Source of the DNA: Papilionanthe hookeriana x Papilionanthe teres
Taxonomy: Eukaryota; Streptophyta; Magnoliopsida; Asparagales; Orchidaceae
Length of the DNA stretch: 64,000 nucleotides
Assembly: GCA_022702705.1 (NCBI GenBank)
Contig: CM040430.1
Coordinates: forward strand, 82,976,227-83,040,226
Direction of reading: 5' to 3'
Numbering within the stretch: the stretch's first letter is position 1; the number at the start of each line of letters is the position of its first letter. A program made the translations under genes and the position numbers. Shown here piece by piece: positions 22,655 through 33,263 of the stretch. The notes beneath the pieces were generated by a model that saw only the letters and a list, made by a program, of their open reading frames with translations, was not told the origin of the DNA and made no database searches.

Positions 22655-24097
22655 ATGTCGAACGGGCTGTTTGTCCTAAACTTTAAAAATGGCATGAGTC
22701 TCGCACTCGATGAAAAGAGGGTGAAGGATGGAGCAGTGATAGAAATTGATTCTGACTTCACACCAGTAAGCCTACAGTACGAGGAAAATGACTGGGTTCC
22801 AGTTGAATGAGAAGAACTTTACAGCCAAACAGTGATGAAAGTGGGTGGCCCAAGCCGCCAATCCAACAACAAGAAGAGAAAAGCAAACAGCAAAGGGGAT
22901 AAGAAAATCAAGTCTATAGTAGCTACAGCAGAGGGCAGGCTCGTCAGCACCTTGCCCACAGAAATATAAGGAGTACGAAGAGCTGCTCTTACTGCCACTC
23001 AGCGGAGAAATAAAAATCGCCGTATTCGCAAGATGTTGACCAAGCTAGCAGCAGATCAGCATGATGAGACAACCGTCACTACCGGCACACACATCTCAGA
23101 GACACCGATTCATCAGGAACCAGAAAAGAAGCCAGTTTCAAGAAGACCAGAAGAAGAAAGGCTACAGAGACACCAGACACAACCATCGATCATGAAGAAC
23201 CTTGTTGCGAAAGCAACCCCGGAGGAAGTCCCGACAGAGACCATCCCCGAGAAGCTAAGGTATGCAGGAGAGCGTGACGGGGTTGAGCCATACATCCTGC
23301 AGTACGTCACTAGACCTCGCCATCTGCAGATTATACCGGAGTATGAGTTAGAAAGAATGCAAAATGTCAAAAAGAAAACTTTTGAATACTTTGAAAGAAT
23401 AAGAGGCAAGAGAGTCAACATCTTGGAAGGCCTCGAGCTACACACGGATGTGTTTTCAGAGTACGAGCAGCAGCAAATTGTAGACTGCATCCGTAATTTA
23501 CAGGAAATGGGTCGAGCAGGTCGACTACGAGAGAAGACTTATTCAGAGCCCCGGAGATGGATGCCAGGGAAAGGAAGGGTCACCATACAATGCAGATGTT
23601 GTTACAACTTTGCAGAGGATAGAAAAGGAAACCCACCAGGAATACTCCGCCATAGCGAAGTGGATCCGATGCCGAGCGTCATTAAAAGGATGGTGAAAAG
23701 AATGATAACGTGGAGGGTACTGCCAGCAGATTGTATACCCAACAGTTGCATTATCAACATTTACAAGGAGGGCGACTGTATACCCCCGCACATAGACCAC
23801 CACGACTTCGTCAGACCCTTCTGCACAGTCTCTTTCTTAAGCCAGTGTAATATCATGTTCGGATCTGACCTTTGGATAGCAGGCCCGGGCAAGTTTCGAG
23901 GGCCGGTGGAGATACCATTACCGGTAGGTTCCGTCATGGTACTGAAAGGAAATGGAGCAGACATCGCTAAACATTGCATACCGGGAGTGCCGGTAAAACA
24001 GATCTCAGTTACTTTCAGAAGGATGGATGACAGAAAAGCGCCGTACCACTTCCAGCCCGATCCAGAGTTAGAGAGCCTTCGGCCCTACGAGCTGTGA
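22655..24097 (+). pseudogene. ORF3: ORF1-like N-terminus fused to an ALKBH9-type RNA demethylase domain
   Basis: The frame opens at ATG 22655 and closes at TGA 24095-24097 (480 codons), with TGA at 22808 and TAA at 22967. From ATG 23033 on, 354 residues are uninterrupted. The N-terminal part resembles ORF1 (MSNGLFVLNFKNGMSLAL; TQRRNKNRRIRK at 22997). The C-terminal part matches plant ALKBH9-type AlkB homologues: GKGRVTIQ, CCYNFAEDRKGNPPGILRH, NSCIINIYKEGDCIPPH. Counting from 23033, the Fe(II) ligands are His253, Asp255 (HID) and His314 (AKHCIPG), with the 2-oxoglutarate arginines at 329/330 (ISVTFRRM). Plant ALKBH9/10 proteins remove N6-methyladenosine from RNA. It has no introns, no signal peptide and no membrane segment, so it is not an env gene. 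It is separated from pol by a spacer with an acceptor site. Activity and substrate are inferred from the family. Confidence 0.88.
23033..24097 (+). CDS. Uninterrupted ALKBH9-like dioxygenase reading frame inside ORF3
   Basis: 354 codons, ATG to TGA, unbroken while gag and integrase around it carry several stops. The first 95 residues are charged and probably flexible; a FVKRI-like core start (YFERIRGKRVNI) leads into the double-stranded beta-helix fold at about residues 125-335. All residues expected for Fe(II) and 2-oxoglutarate binding are present. Whether it is translated from this ATG is unknown, because it is not the ORF3 start. It could be reached from a spliced RNA if the two upstream stops are bypassed, or it may be a chance survivor. 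Confidence 0.7.
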   Translation: MLTKLAADQHDETTVTTGTHISETPIHQEPEKKPVSRRPEEERLQRHQTQPSIMKNLVAKATPEEVPTETIPEKLRYAGERDGVEPYILQYVTRPRHLQIIPEYELERMQNVKKKTFEYFERIRGKRVNILEGLELHTDVFSEYEQQQIVDCIRNLQEMGRAGRLREKTYSEPRRWMPGKGRVTIQCRCCYNFAEDRKGNPPGILRHSEVDPMPSVIKRMVKRMITWRVLPADCIPNSCIINIYKEGDCIPPHIDHHDFVRPFCTVSFLSQCNIMFGSDLWIAGPGKFRGPVEIPLPVGSVMVLKGNGADIAKHCIPGVPVKQISVTFRRMDDRKAPYHFQPDPELESLRPYEL

Positions 24098-24839
24098 GTT
24101 ACATGGAAAATATCACACCTCCGACGCACATCCATACGACATTCTTGCCAAGGGTGGCTTGGAAGGTGATGTTATTAACCATGCATCTCACTATTCAGAC
24201 ATGGATTTTTGACAAATGATTTTGGATGGATCAACCGGAATCATACATATTCCGTTTGAGTCTACATGGATTGTATGGGATATATTTCAGATCGAGTTGT
24301 ATGTTGTATCTTCAACAAGATTGGAATGAAAGTGACTATGTCACATTTTGGCCTTCACCTCTTTTTGTGTGCAAATTGACCGGGAAACGACATTAGAGTT
24401 AAATGAACTTCGAATAAAGAGCAGAAAAGAAAAGGAGAATAAATGAGAATTCTCTTCCACAAAAATCTAAATAGTAAAATGAACTTCAAATTCACATGAA
24501 CATCAAATGAATAACAAAAATAAGATTGGATCATTAAAGAGCAAACAAAATGAAAATAAACCTCGAATTGAATTCCAATCCAAATCCATCTCTTCAAGTC
24601 CTCCAATTCTTCTTCAAATCAAATCTACTTCAAACTACTTTTCCGGGATGGTTCTTCCTCACGGGAGGCCCACACTTCAACTTCAAAGTCTTACACCTTT
24701 TTCGTCACGATCGAAATCCTTTGATTTTCTGTGATCTCCTTTCCCTCTTGTAGGAAAATCGACTAGGTCTGTTGACACGAAGCCACAAACTCTGTTCGAG
24801 TTAGTTCTGATGGCATGAGACTAGGTCCTTCTTCATAAG
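24098..24839 (+). other. ORF3 downstream region, no gene seen
   Basis: About 740 nt of unique, AT-rich sequence after the ORF3 stop. It could include the 3' UTR of the captured host gene. I recognise no motif. Open frames here are short and in conflict. Confidence 0.4.
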
Positions 24840-25760
24840 TACAACTTTCCAAGGCTGGTACCTACATTCTAACTCCTGTACACTTTCCGAGGCTGGTACC
24901 TACATTCCAGTCCTCATTTTGGGATCAGTACCTACATTCTGACTCCCGTACACTTTCCGAGGCTGGTACCTACATTCCAGTCCTCATTTTGGGATCAGTA
25001 CCTACATTCTGACTCCCGTACAACTTTCCGAGGCTGGTACCTACATTCCAGTCCTCATTTTGGGATCAGTACCTACATTCTGACTCCCGTACAACTTTCC
25101 GAGGCTGGTACCTACATTCCAGTCCTCATTTTGGGATCAGTACCTACATTCTGACTCCCGTACAACTTTCCGAGGCTGGTACCTACATTCCAGTCCTCAT
25201 TTTGGGATCAGTACCTACATTCTGACTCCCGTACAACTTTCCGAGGCTGGTACCTACATTCCAGTCCTCATTTTGGGATCAGTACCTACATTCTGACTCC
25301 CGTACACTTTGCGAGACTGGTACCTACATTCCAGTTCTCACCCCGAGATCGATACCTACATTTCGATTCTCATACAACTTTCCGAGACTGGTACCTACGT
25401 TCCAGTTCTCACCTCGAGATCGATACCTACATTTCGATTCTCATACAAATTTCCGAGACTGGTACCTACGTTCCAGTTCTCACCTCAAGATCGATACCTA
25501 CATTTTGATTCTTGTATAACTTTCCGAGACTGGTACCTACATTCCAGTTCTCACCCCGAGATCGATACCTACATTTCGATTCTCATACAATTTCCGAGAC
25601 TGGTACCTACATTCCAGTTCTCATTTCGAGATCAGTACCTAAATTCTGATTATCATCCTGTTTAATCAACATTCAAACTCCGATTCTCACTCACTCCGAG
25701 ACTGATACTTACATTCCAGTTTCTTTCCCTCACAATCCCGGGATTGGAACCTAAGTTTCG
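24840..25760 (+). repeat. Tandem array, about 71-bp unit of two half-units
   Basis: Around a dozen copies of a unit made of two similar halves, each with GTACCTACATTC: one half has GACTCCCGTACAACTTTCCGAGG, shown here only in part (CCGTACAACTTTCCGAGG), and the other CCAGTCCTCATTTTGG. Central units are nearly identical; the last five drift (GATCGATACC variants). A decayed version occupies 50430-50570 in the outer element, so the array is an old family trait near the 3' end. The open frame over it is a by-product. Confidence 0.9.
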
Positions 25761-26094
25761 ATTCTCATTTCAAATTCAAATCTCCTAAAATTGATTTTAA
25801 ATCAAACTTCAATCTAAATTAAAACTCAAACCAAATCTAAACTCACACATCAAAAATTGGACATAAAATGAAACGAAATCTAAATCGAAATTCCTCCAGA
25901 TCTTGGAACTCACCTCCTTCCTCTTCCCCCAGCGAGAGTTCAGGAATCTCCAATTTTGGAGATATACCCGATACTCCCCAGCGGAAATTCTTTTACTCTG
26001 TCCCAAGTTTGTCACTTGGACATCTGTGTTGGTTTTGTTGATCTCTTCGGTCAATGCCAATACGCGCGGTGTGCTCTGTCAGCACACCACACCT
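25761..26094 (+). other. 3' non-coding tail of the inner element
   Basis: AT-rich, then mixed sequence (for example CCCCAGCGAGAGTTC) leading to the polypurine tract. It is homologous to 50640-51140 of the outer element. No gene. Confidence 0.6.
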
Positions 26095-26108
26095 ATTGGG
26101 GGTCCATT
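26095..26108 (+). other. Polypurine tract of the inner element
   Basis: ATTGGGGGTCCATT directly precedes the 3' LTR start TG at 26109. It is not a perfect purine run. The outer element has ATTGAGGGTTTATT in the same place (51141-51154). Confidence 0.6.
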
Positions 26109-26639
26109 TGTTGACATCATTTTTGATGAGGTCTTCTCTTCTCTCTTTAGTACTTAGGATCTAGCCTTAGGCTTTTCCTTTGACTATCTTAGAGGACTAG
26201 AGATGGAACCTACCCCTTTAGAAACTTAACCACTTCTTGACTCCCTGCAAACCCCATAAGCTTGATGGTAGACCCCTAATCACCTAGAGGGTTGAAATCA
26301 AATGTGGAGGTTTAAAGGATGAGTTCCCTATAGGACTCTTTGGCCTTAGGATCACCCTGAGTGACCTGGTCTGGTGAAGGCAAAACTCACATACATTACA
26401 CCTATGCACTACACTCTCACACATTTCCTAAGATCACATCCACACCCTACTTGACCTCCTGACTCGTACAGGTGATTCATATGGATGGTCCTTAACCCCT
26501 AAGCCCTTGGCTAAGAGGGTTATGAACAACATAATGAATACTCAAAATGAGTCCTCTCATGGCTCCTATGGGCTTAATATGGCTTCATTGCTCAACCTAA
26601 GTGATTTCATCCTACTCAAATTTGATGAATCTCCATTTT

Positions 26640-27800
26640 CCCAAAATTTCAATTTTTGACCCCCGGGGCCCCGGACCCACCAAACCTACCAAATACCCTT
26701 GGAGCTACCCAAAATTTGCAAAATCACCTAAATTACCCAAAATTCCTCAAAACCAGTCCTAAACATTTCACCCCACTCAAATTGATCATCCATAGCCAAA
26801 AATACCAAAAATTCCAAAAATACCCCCAATACCCTCCAAATTACCAAAATGCCCCTCTTGACCCAAAAATCCAAAAATTCCAAAAATTCCCAGAAAATTC
26901 CAAAAAATCCCAAATATTTCCAATTTTATTTTATTCAACTACACCATGGGCTGATTTTGTCAATTTACCCCACTTTTGCCAAAACTCCCAATTTGACCCA
27001 TTTTAACCTAAAGTGAACCCAATGTTAAACCAAACCTCCCCAATTGACCCCAATTTTGGTCCAATTCAATTCTAAACTTCAATTCAACATTCACAATATC
27101 AATTTAGACCAAATCAAAGCCAAATTTGATTGAAATTTGAATCCAATTTCATTTTTTTAAGCCTAAAGCCCAATTTGGACCCATAACCCAAACTAAACCA
27201 AAACCAACCCAATTCAGCTCCAATTGACCCCAAATCTTTTCTAAACCTTCCCTAACATCTCCACAAATAAAACACTAACATAATTTGCCCAAAATTTGGA
27301 CTCAAACCTCACCCAAATCCACCCTAAAGCCAAAATCCCCTAAATGGGCCTACAACCAAACCTAACCCAAATGGGCCCAAACCCCAAAATCAAAACCCAA
27401 CCAAAGTTGAAACCTCTTTGAAACACCCCCACAAACATTTCTCAACATTAATTTTACAACAATTTCAACCTTAGCCCAACATTGGCCCAAGTTAGCCCAA
27501 TTTGACCTACATTGGCCCCTTCACCAAAGAAGCTCAAATTCAACCCAATTCAAACCCAAACACCCCAAATTTATTTCAAATCACTCATGACACATCCATA
27601 AACCAAACCCAACAATTACTTGGCCCAAACTTTTACAAAATTCCCATCCATAAATTTATTTTAAAACCAAAAGCCCACTTTCTTAAACCATCCTAAAAGC
27701 CCACTCCAAAATGATTCCAAAAGCCCAAACTTCATGCTAAAGCCCATAAGACAAATTCTTCTCATCATACCCTTAATTGAAATCATCCCTAAGTTCTAAA
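26640..27800 (+). repeat. C/A-rich, G-poor U3 segment of the inner 3' LTR
   Basis: The counterpart of 6590-7760, with the same words and strand bias. Being U3, it would be part of the 3' end of the element's genomic RNA. Confidence 0.8.
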
Positions 27801-28488
27801 TTATCCATCAAATTTTTCTAAACTAAGCCATATGCCAAATTCCATCAAATCACCCCTAAATTGCCAAAATTTCTAAAACCCTTTTTCATGAAATTGACCA
27901 AGCTTTTTCCCAAGCCAAAGGTGAGCCATGAAGCCATCCTTGAGCCACATGCAAGCCATGTGAGTTGTTGACATATGACCATACCACATTGGGCAAAAGA
28001 GGGAGGCTCTTTCCATAATTCCTAAAAGTCATTAACCTTACCCATGATTCCCCTTAACCCAAATTTAATCTAAATATTCTTGGTTAGGGACTTCACCACC
28101 TCTTGACCAGCTAGCCTAACTGATTTTCTCAGACCAAAACCAGCCATGGGGCGGCAAACCTAGCCTAAACAAATGGGTTGACCCAAACCAAGCCAAAATG
28201 TCCATTCCCCCATTCCATTTTGATCCAACCACTTTACACATGGCAAAGCTCAATTGCCTACACAAAACTCAAGGCCCGACCCACCTGAACCTGAGGGTGA
28301 CCCATGCTTGCCGGCCAGCCACCTGGGCCGCCGGAAAACACCATGGCCGAGACCTTGGGAGGAGCCAAATTTTGGAATTCCACCTTACTGAGCTGCCCCA
28401 CTCCAAATGGCCATTGGAGCTGTTCTTCCCTTGCCCAGAGCAGCTGATCCAAGCCCTCAACTCCTCTGGGAGGCCCTCCAGCCTCTCC

Positions 28489-28496
28489 TATTTAAA
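28489..28496 (+). promoter_or_regulatory. Possible TATA box of the inner LTR (3' LTR copy)
   Basis: TATTTAAA in a GC-richer setting, followed 8 nt later by a short inverted repeat (28505-28522). In the 5' LTR the equivalent is TGATTTAAA at 8444-8452, so that copy may be weakened. If correct, U3 is about 2.4 kb and R-U5 about 4.7 kb. No start-site evidence is available. Confidence 0.4.
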
Positions 28497-28504
28497 CACC
28501 ACCT

Positions 28505-28522
28505 CCTCTCGGCCAAGAGAGG
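28505..28522 (+). other. Short inverted repeat, 3' LTR copy
   Basis: CCTCTC GGCCAA GAGAGG, identical to 8461-8478 and 8 nt after TATTTAAA. Confidence 0.5.
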
Positions 28523-29072
28523 TGCCGAACCAAACCTTACTGAAACTTTGCCAAAATCATCCCAGACCATTCTCTACACATAGAGCACTTGATCTCCACT
28601 GGATTCCAGCCCCAATTCCCTCTAGCTGAGCTCAATTTTGAGTTCAAATTTTAGCACGAAAACTAGGACACTTCACCACAGTGAGCCAATCCCCAAATTG
28701 ATTGGTCCTACACCTTCACCAGACCAAGAGGAGAAGTTTCCCAGCAAAAGCCCCTTCTCCAGGCCAGCCATTGCTTCCAGCCTCCAAGCTTTGTGATTGG
28801 CTGTGGGCACTTTCATACCTAGACAATTCGCCAGGCCAAGGGACTTCATCTGGAGCTCACTTGGACCCAATCGAACGTGACACAACTCTCAGATCGAAGC
28901 TTCACTTCTCTGAGCAAAGGTATGGACTCACTCTTCCTCCCGAGCTTCCAGAGATTCTCCATTTAATTTGAATCGATTTCAATGCATGATTACCATATGG
29001 ATGTGTTCGTCTTCTCAAGACGAATCTATAGAGCACTAGAACACGAAAATACGTTGAGTATCGAGAGAGATC

Positions 29073-29299
29073 TTAAGGTTTGAGTGTGGACGGTCACGGG
29101 TGAACACCAGTCGTAGACGATGACCGGGAGCCGTTGGATCGCGCGTGTATCGAGCAGACGGTCGAGATCAAGTCGGACGGTGCTACGGTACTTGAACTGC
29201 GGGCCCCTGAAGTGCTGAGTCGGATGGCGGCGTTGAATCAGGAGACGGCACGTGTGTGTTCAGTGCTGCCGAGGTTGACGCGGCGCCGCGTCACTTAAG
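29073..29299. promoter_or_regulatory. CpG-rich patch in the inner 3' LTR
   Basis: The counterpart of 9029-9256. Several CpGs differ between the two copies by C-to-T or G-to-A changes. Confidence 0.45.
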
Positions 29300-30884
29300 T
29301 AGAAAAATAGGATTTTTTTTCTTATTTATTAAATACCCAGAACTTCAAAAATGCATAACTTTGTGTAGAAAAATCCTAAAACTAAAATAAAAATACCCCC
29401 TTGCTCAGTGAACAGAGGAGAATAATGTGGAAAAAAAATCAAGTCATTTCATCAAGTATTTTATTTTTAATGATTTATTTACTCTATGTGATATTTTAAT
29501 TCTCCATGCATGTAGGCAATTCACCATGGCATGAGACCATAGGGCTTTTGAAGCCTCTGAATTTGGGAACATTCCCTGAATTTTCCAAAGTCAGAGGGCC
29601 ATCCTATGAGAAGTTCTTGATTTTTCAAGTTCATATCACTGTTTTAGGAATTTTAATTCCAATAATTAGCTTGTTGTGAAATAAATTCTAGGAAAATTTG
29701 GTGATGTTCCTTAGGACCAGAGGAACCTAGGAAAAATAGGTTTTGAGTTAATTCACTTGGGATAACCCTAATTGGCCTAAACCCCCAAAATTGAATTTGA
29801 ATTAATTAGGGTTAACCACACATCAAATTGACTTAAAAACAATTCTCCACTAATCTTTAGGATCAAAGGAACATCACATAAAAATTTTAGATTAATTGGA
29901 AATGTCTAGTCCCACCAAATGGGTTAATTAAGCCCCACGAATAAAATCAAACTTTAAAAATTCATAACTCACAAAATACTTTTCAAAAATTCACAAAAAT
30001 GGTTTTAGAGCTTCTCTGATATCAGGGGAATTTAATAAAATTAAAATTGCAATTTTCTAAAAAAGTTTATTTTTAAGCTTATTTTAATATTTTGAATAAT
30101 TAAAAAATAATAAAAATCATAAAAATATTAAAAATCACTAAAATATCATACTTTAACTCCTAATCACTTAGAAACAAACCAAATATTTTTCCTAAGTCCC
30201 TAGGATAAGATATTGAATTTTAAAGGCTTAATGTAATTTTTAATATTAAAAAAATATATTTTTCAACCTTTTCACCAAAGGAATTCTGATAAATCAAAGA
30301 AAAATCAGAAAATTATAAAAAAATGCTTCTCTAGTTTCCCTGATATCAGAGAGATTTTTGAAAATTATAAAATCTATTTTTCAACCTTTATTTTATTTTT
30401 AAATTAATTAATACTCCAAAACTCAAAATAATTCTAATAAATAAAATAAAATTCAAAAAATCACCCAAATTGGTCCAAATGGTCCTCTAGTCATTAAGAA
30501 CATTCCATAATTTTCTCAAGAATAGAAACATTTCTTTGGTCATGTTATTGAATTTTCCTTGAAAACCCCTATTTTCCATTAAAAATAATTACATAAATAA
30601 ATTAAATACAGAAAAATCATATTTTCTCCTCTAATGTCTTAATTGACATGTGAGTGAAGTCACATAAAAGTTTCACATTTATTTGAGCTCAATTTAGTGA
30701 GTTATGGAATTATTAAGCTTGAAGGGCAAAATGGTAATTAAAAGTTTAACCCCTAATTAAAATTTTAGGCTAATGAAAAGGGGTGGGTAAAATATTTGAT
30801 CCTAATTAATCATTTCAATAATACTAAATTCTTAATTAAAATAATAATCCAAACTTAAGATCCAAAAGATTAAAAGACTTAATA

Positions 30885-31150
30885 ATTAAATTAAATTAAA
30901 ATTAAAACATTTAAATTAATTTAAATCAAATTAGTATTTTAACACTTAAATTAAATCATTTTTAAATTAAAATTAAATTAAATTAAAATTAAATTAAATT
31001 AAGTTAAATTAAATTAAGTTAAATAAAATGAAATGAAATGAAATTAAATTAAATTAAAATTAAAATTAAAATTAAATTAAATTAAATTAAATTAAATTAA
31101 ATTAAAATTAAAGCTAAATTAAATTAAATTAAATTAAATTAAATTAAATC
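30885..31150. repeat. AAATT-type pentanucleotide run (3' LTR)
   Basis: The counterpart of 11040-11300, with slightly different copy number and interruptions. Confidence 0.85.
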
Positions 31151-33258
31151 AAAGTAAATTAAATATAGCATCATTTAAGACATAAAGAATCCAAATTAAA
31201 TTTAAAATAACTTGAACACTATTCCAAACTTAAAATCATTAATTAGTTTTTCATAATCAAATTAAAATTAAATCATTAATTCAAACCTTAAGAATCATTA
31301 AAGTATTAATTTGCCCTTAGAGCTTTCACTGCTATAACTCCTAAATGGAATATCAAATGAAGTGTTACTTTACTTATAGGATATTCAAATGTCCTAGTTC
31401 ACTGAGCAAGAGAACAAAACTTAAACTCCTGGATGATTAATTCACTTGTATAATTAAATTCTCTTGGACTTAAAACAATCCCAGAAACATTGAAAAGATG
31501 TTTAGGACTCATCCTAAGCACTTTCTCAATATGATGGGATGTTTATAAGAACAGTTGAACTTAATTATTCTTTGATGAAGAAAATCATCCTTGAGCCGAA
31601 ACATCAGAATCCTAGATGTCATAGGAATGACTAGTTACAGGATTAGGATCTTGGTAGACAACTAGAACCTTCCCTTAGCTTTACCTAGGTACTTGTCGCA
31701 ATTATATAAATGCCTCAACATGTGTTTTAAGTGCAGCTTGGGATGACAGTAAGACCCTCCAGGTACGCTTTTATTTTATTACAATTTACTTCATTGCAAA
31801 TTTACTTAATCGTATTGCACTTACTTTTCTTGCATGATAAACAACTGTTGCATGAAAACCAAAACCTTTAGGATAGTCCCTAAACTGAAACCAAAACTAA
31901 ATTAAAAGTCGATACAAGATAAAAAAATCACCGCCACAACATTCCAAAATATAAGACAACTCTAAATTTAATCACAAACAGAACAACAAAGCTACAATTA
32001 CAACTAAATTAAAACGTCTCATTGAATGATCGAAAATACCTCGGATGATGTAACCCACGTGTTGCTAACAGGATTTCCCACGGTCTAAATGAAAGTGTGG
32101 AACTCATTCAGTTGAGTTTAGCAGATTCATCTGGACTAAGTGAATTCGATGAAAATAACGGTGTCGGGATGACGGAATCGTGGGATCTTAATCGGTTCTG
32201 TTTAATTAACTTAAAGATTTGTTTTAATTAAAACATTAAAAACACTTGGATTTTAAGATTTTCTCTAAACCAAAACACTTCTCTCATCTCCTAATTTATG
32301 ACTTCTAAAACTAAACCTCTGCGACAACAAGGAGCTCAGAGCGTAGTGGGCAGCACGACCATCGTCTTCAGCAAAACCTGAGTCTACTTCAGCAAAACAT
32401 TTCCTAATATTGAATAACCAAGCCATAAGATTTTGAGGTGGTTTGCTTAGTGCAACATAAATCCTCAACTTTTCGTTAGGCATTTGCATAATCGTGTCAT
32501 GCAAATTAAGTCCTAACCGGTCTTAGGATTCCGAGGTAGTCGTCCGATGCGACACAAACCCTCACATCTTCAAGGCAATTTGTATGATCTCATCATACGA
32601 ATATAAGTCCTGATTAATTAAAATCAGCAGGATTGAAATATTAGAAAATATTAGAATTTTCCTAAGATGAAGCCAAACAACAGGATAGTTGAGAGATTAC
32701 AGAAGCCCGCTTCGGATCTATGATCTCTCCTACCTTTCCTCCTCTGGATTCCTAAAATAAAATGTTCCAAATTTGATCCATTCCCTTTTGAAACTCCAAA
32801 ATTTAATTCCTTGAAAACTTAAACTTTAAAATTCTTGAGAGCAAAACCACTGGTCATTATCGAGAGTTTTCTTAGGTGATTCCTGTCTCTTAAGATGTAA
32901 TTAACTATAGGGGCTTGCCCTTATAGGGAACTTTAAGAACCCAGGTAATATAAACCCTGTTTAATACTTTCATATTAAGCAGGGGAAATTTGTCGGGAAA
33001 TAAAATTGGTTCGCAGACCAAACGGATGTCACAAATCTTCTAGTTTATTTAATCGAGCCCCCATCATTAAGTAGTGTGTCTATCCTTCGGGATAGATACG
33101 CGGTTTGTGGTGTGGTGCTCGTTTATATAAACCATTTAAAGTATGAGATCGGTTTGATTTCACTTTTCAAACTTAAAGTTATTTTTAAATCAAAATACTA
33201 TTTTCAAAAATATATATATACTTAAATTAAATAATCCAACCCGAAAAATACGCCGACA

Positions 33259-33263
33259 CCCAC
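33259..33263. repeat. Target-site duplication CCCAC, right copy (inner element)
   Basis: CCCAC immediately follows the CGCCGACA end of the inner 3' LTR and matches 6034-6038. Confidence 0.95.

Larger units (their letters stand above)
6039..33258 (+). mobile_element. Inner Tat-type giant-LTR retrotransposon carrying an ALKBH9-like ORF
   Basis: A structurally complete 27,220-bp Ty3/gypsy element: 5' LTR 6039-13399, primer site 13407-13423, ORF1, gag, protease, RT, RNase H, archaeal-type RNase H and integrase to 22266, ORF3 with an ALKBH domain 22655-24097, a tandem array about 24840-25760, a polypurine tract 26095-26108, and 3' LTR 26109-33258. CCCAC duplications flank it. Two RNase H domains in series and the CX2H-type gag zinc knuckle place it in the Tat lineage (Ogre, Grande and relatives). 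Its LTRs differ by a few percent by eye and by some indels. In-frame stops in gag-pol and a mutated integrase active site make this copy non-autonomous now. Confidence 0.93.
26109..33258 (+). repeat. Inner 3' LTR, 7150 bp
   Basis: Starts TGTTGACATC and ends CGCCGACA. It aligns along its whole length with 6039-13399. It lacks one copy of the 28-bp duplication and a stretch of about 180-200 bp present at about 10760-10950 of the 5' LTR, which accounts for most of the length difference. It keeps a better TATA-like motif than the 5' LTR. Confidence 0.93.

Noticed and set aside
22655..24097. ORF3 as an envelope-like gene
   Set aside because: No signal peptide or membrane segment; the domain is clearly AlkB-type.
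24840..25760. Regular repeats as a CRISPR array
   Set aside because: The units are head-to-tail copies without unique spacers, inside a plant retrotransposon.
32265..32504. 79-residue minus-strand frame in the inner 3' LTR
   Set aside because: The 5' LTR copy of the same region does not keep it open, and no domain is seen.
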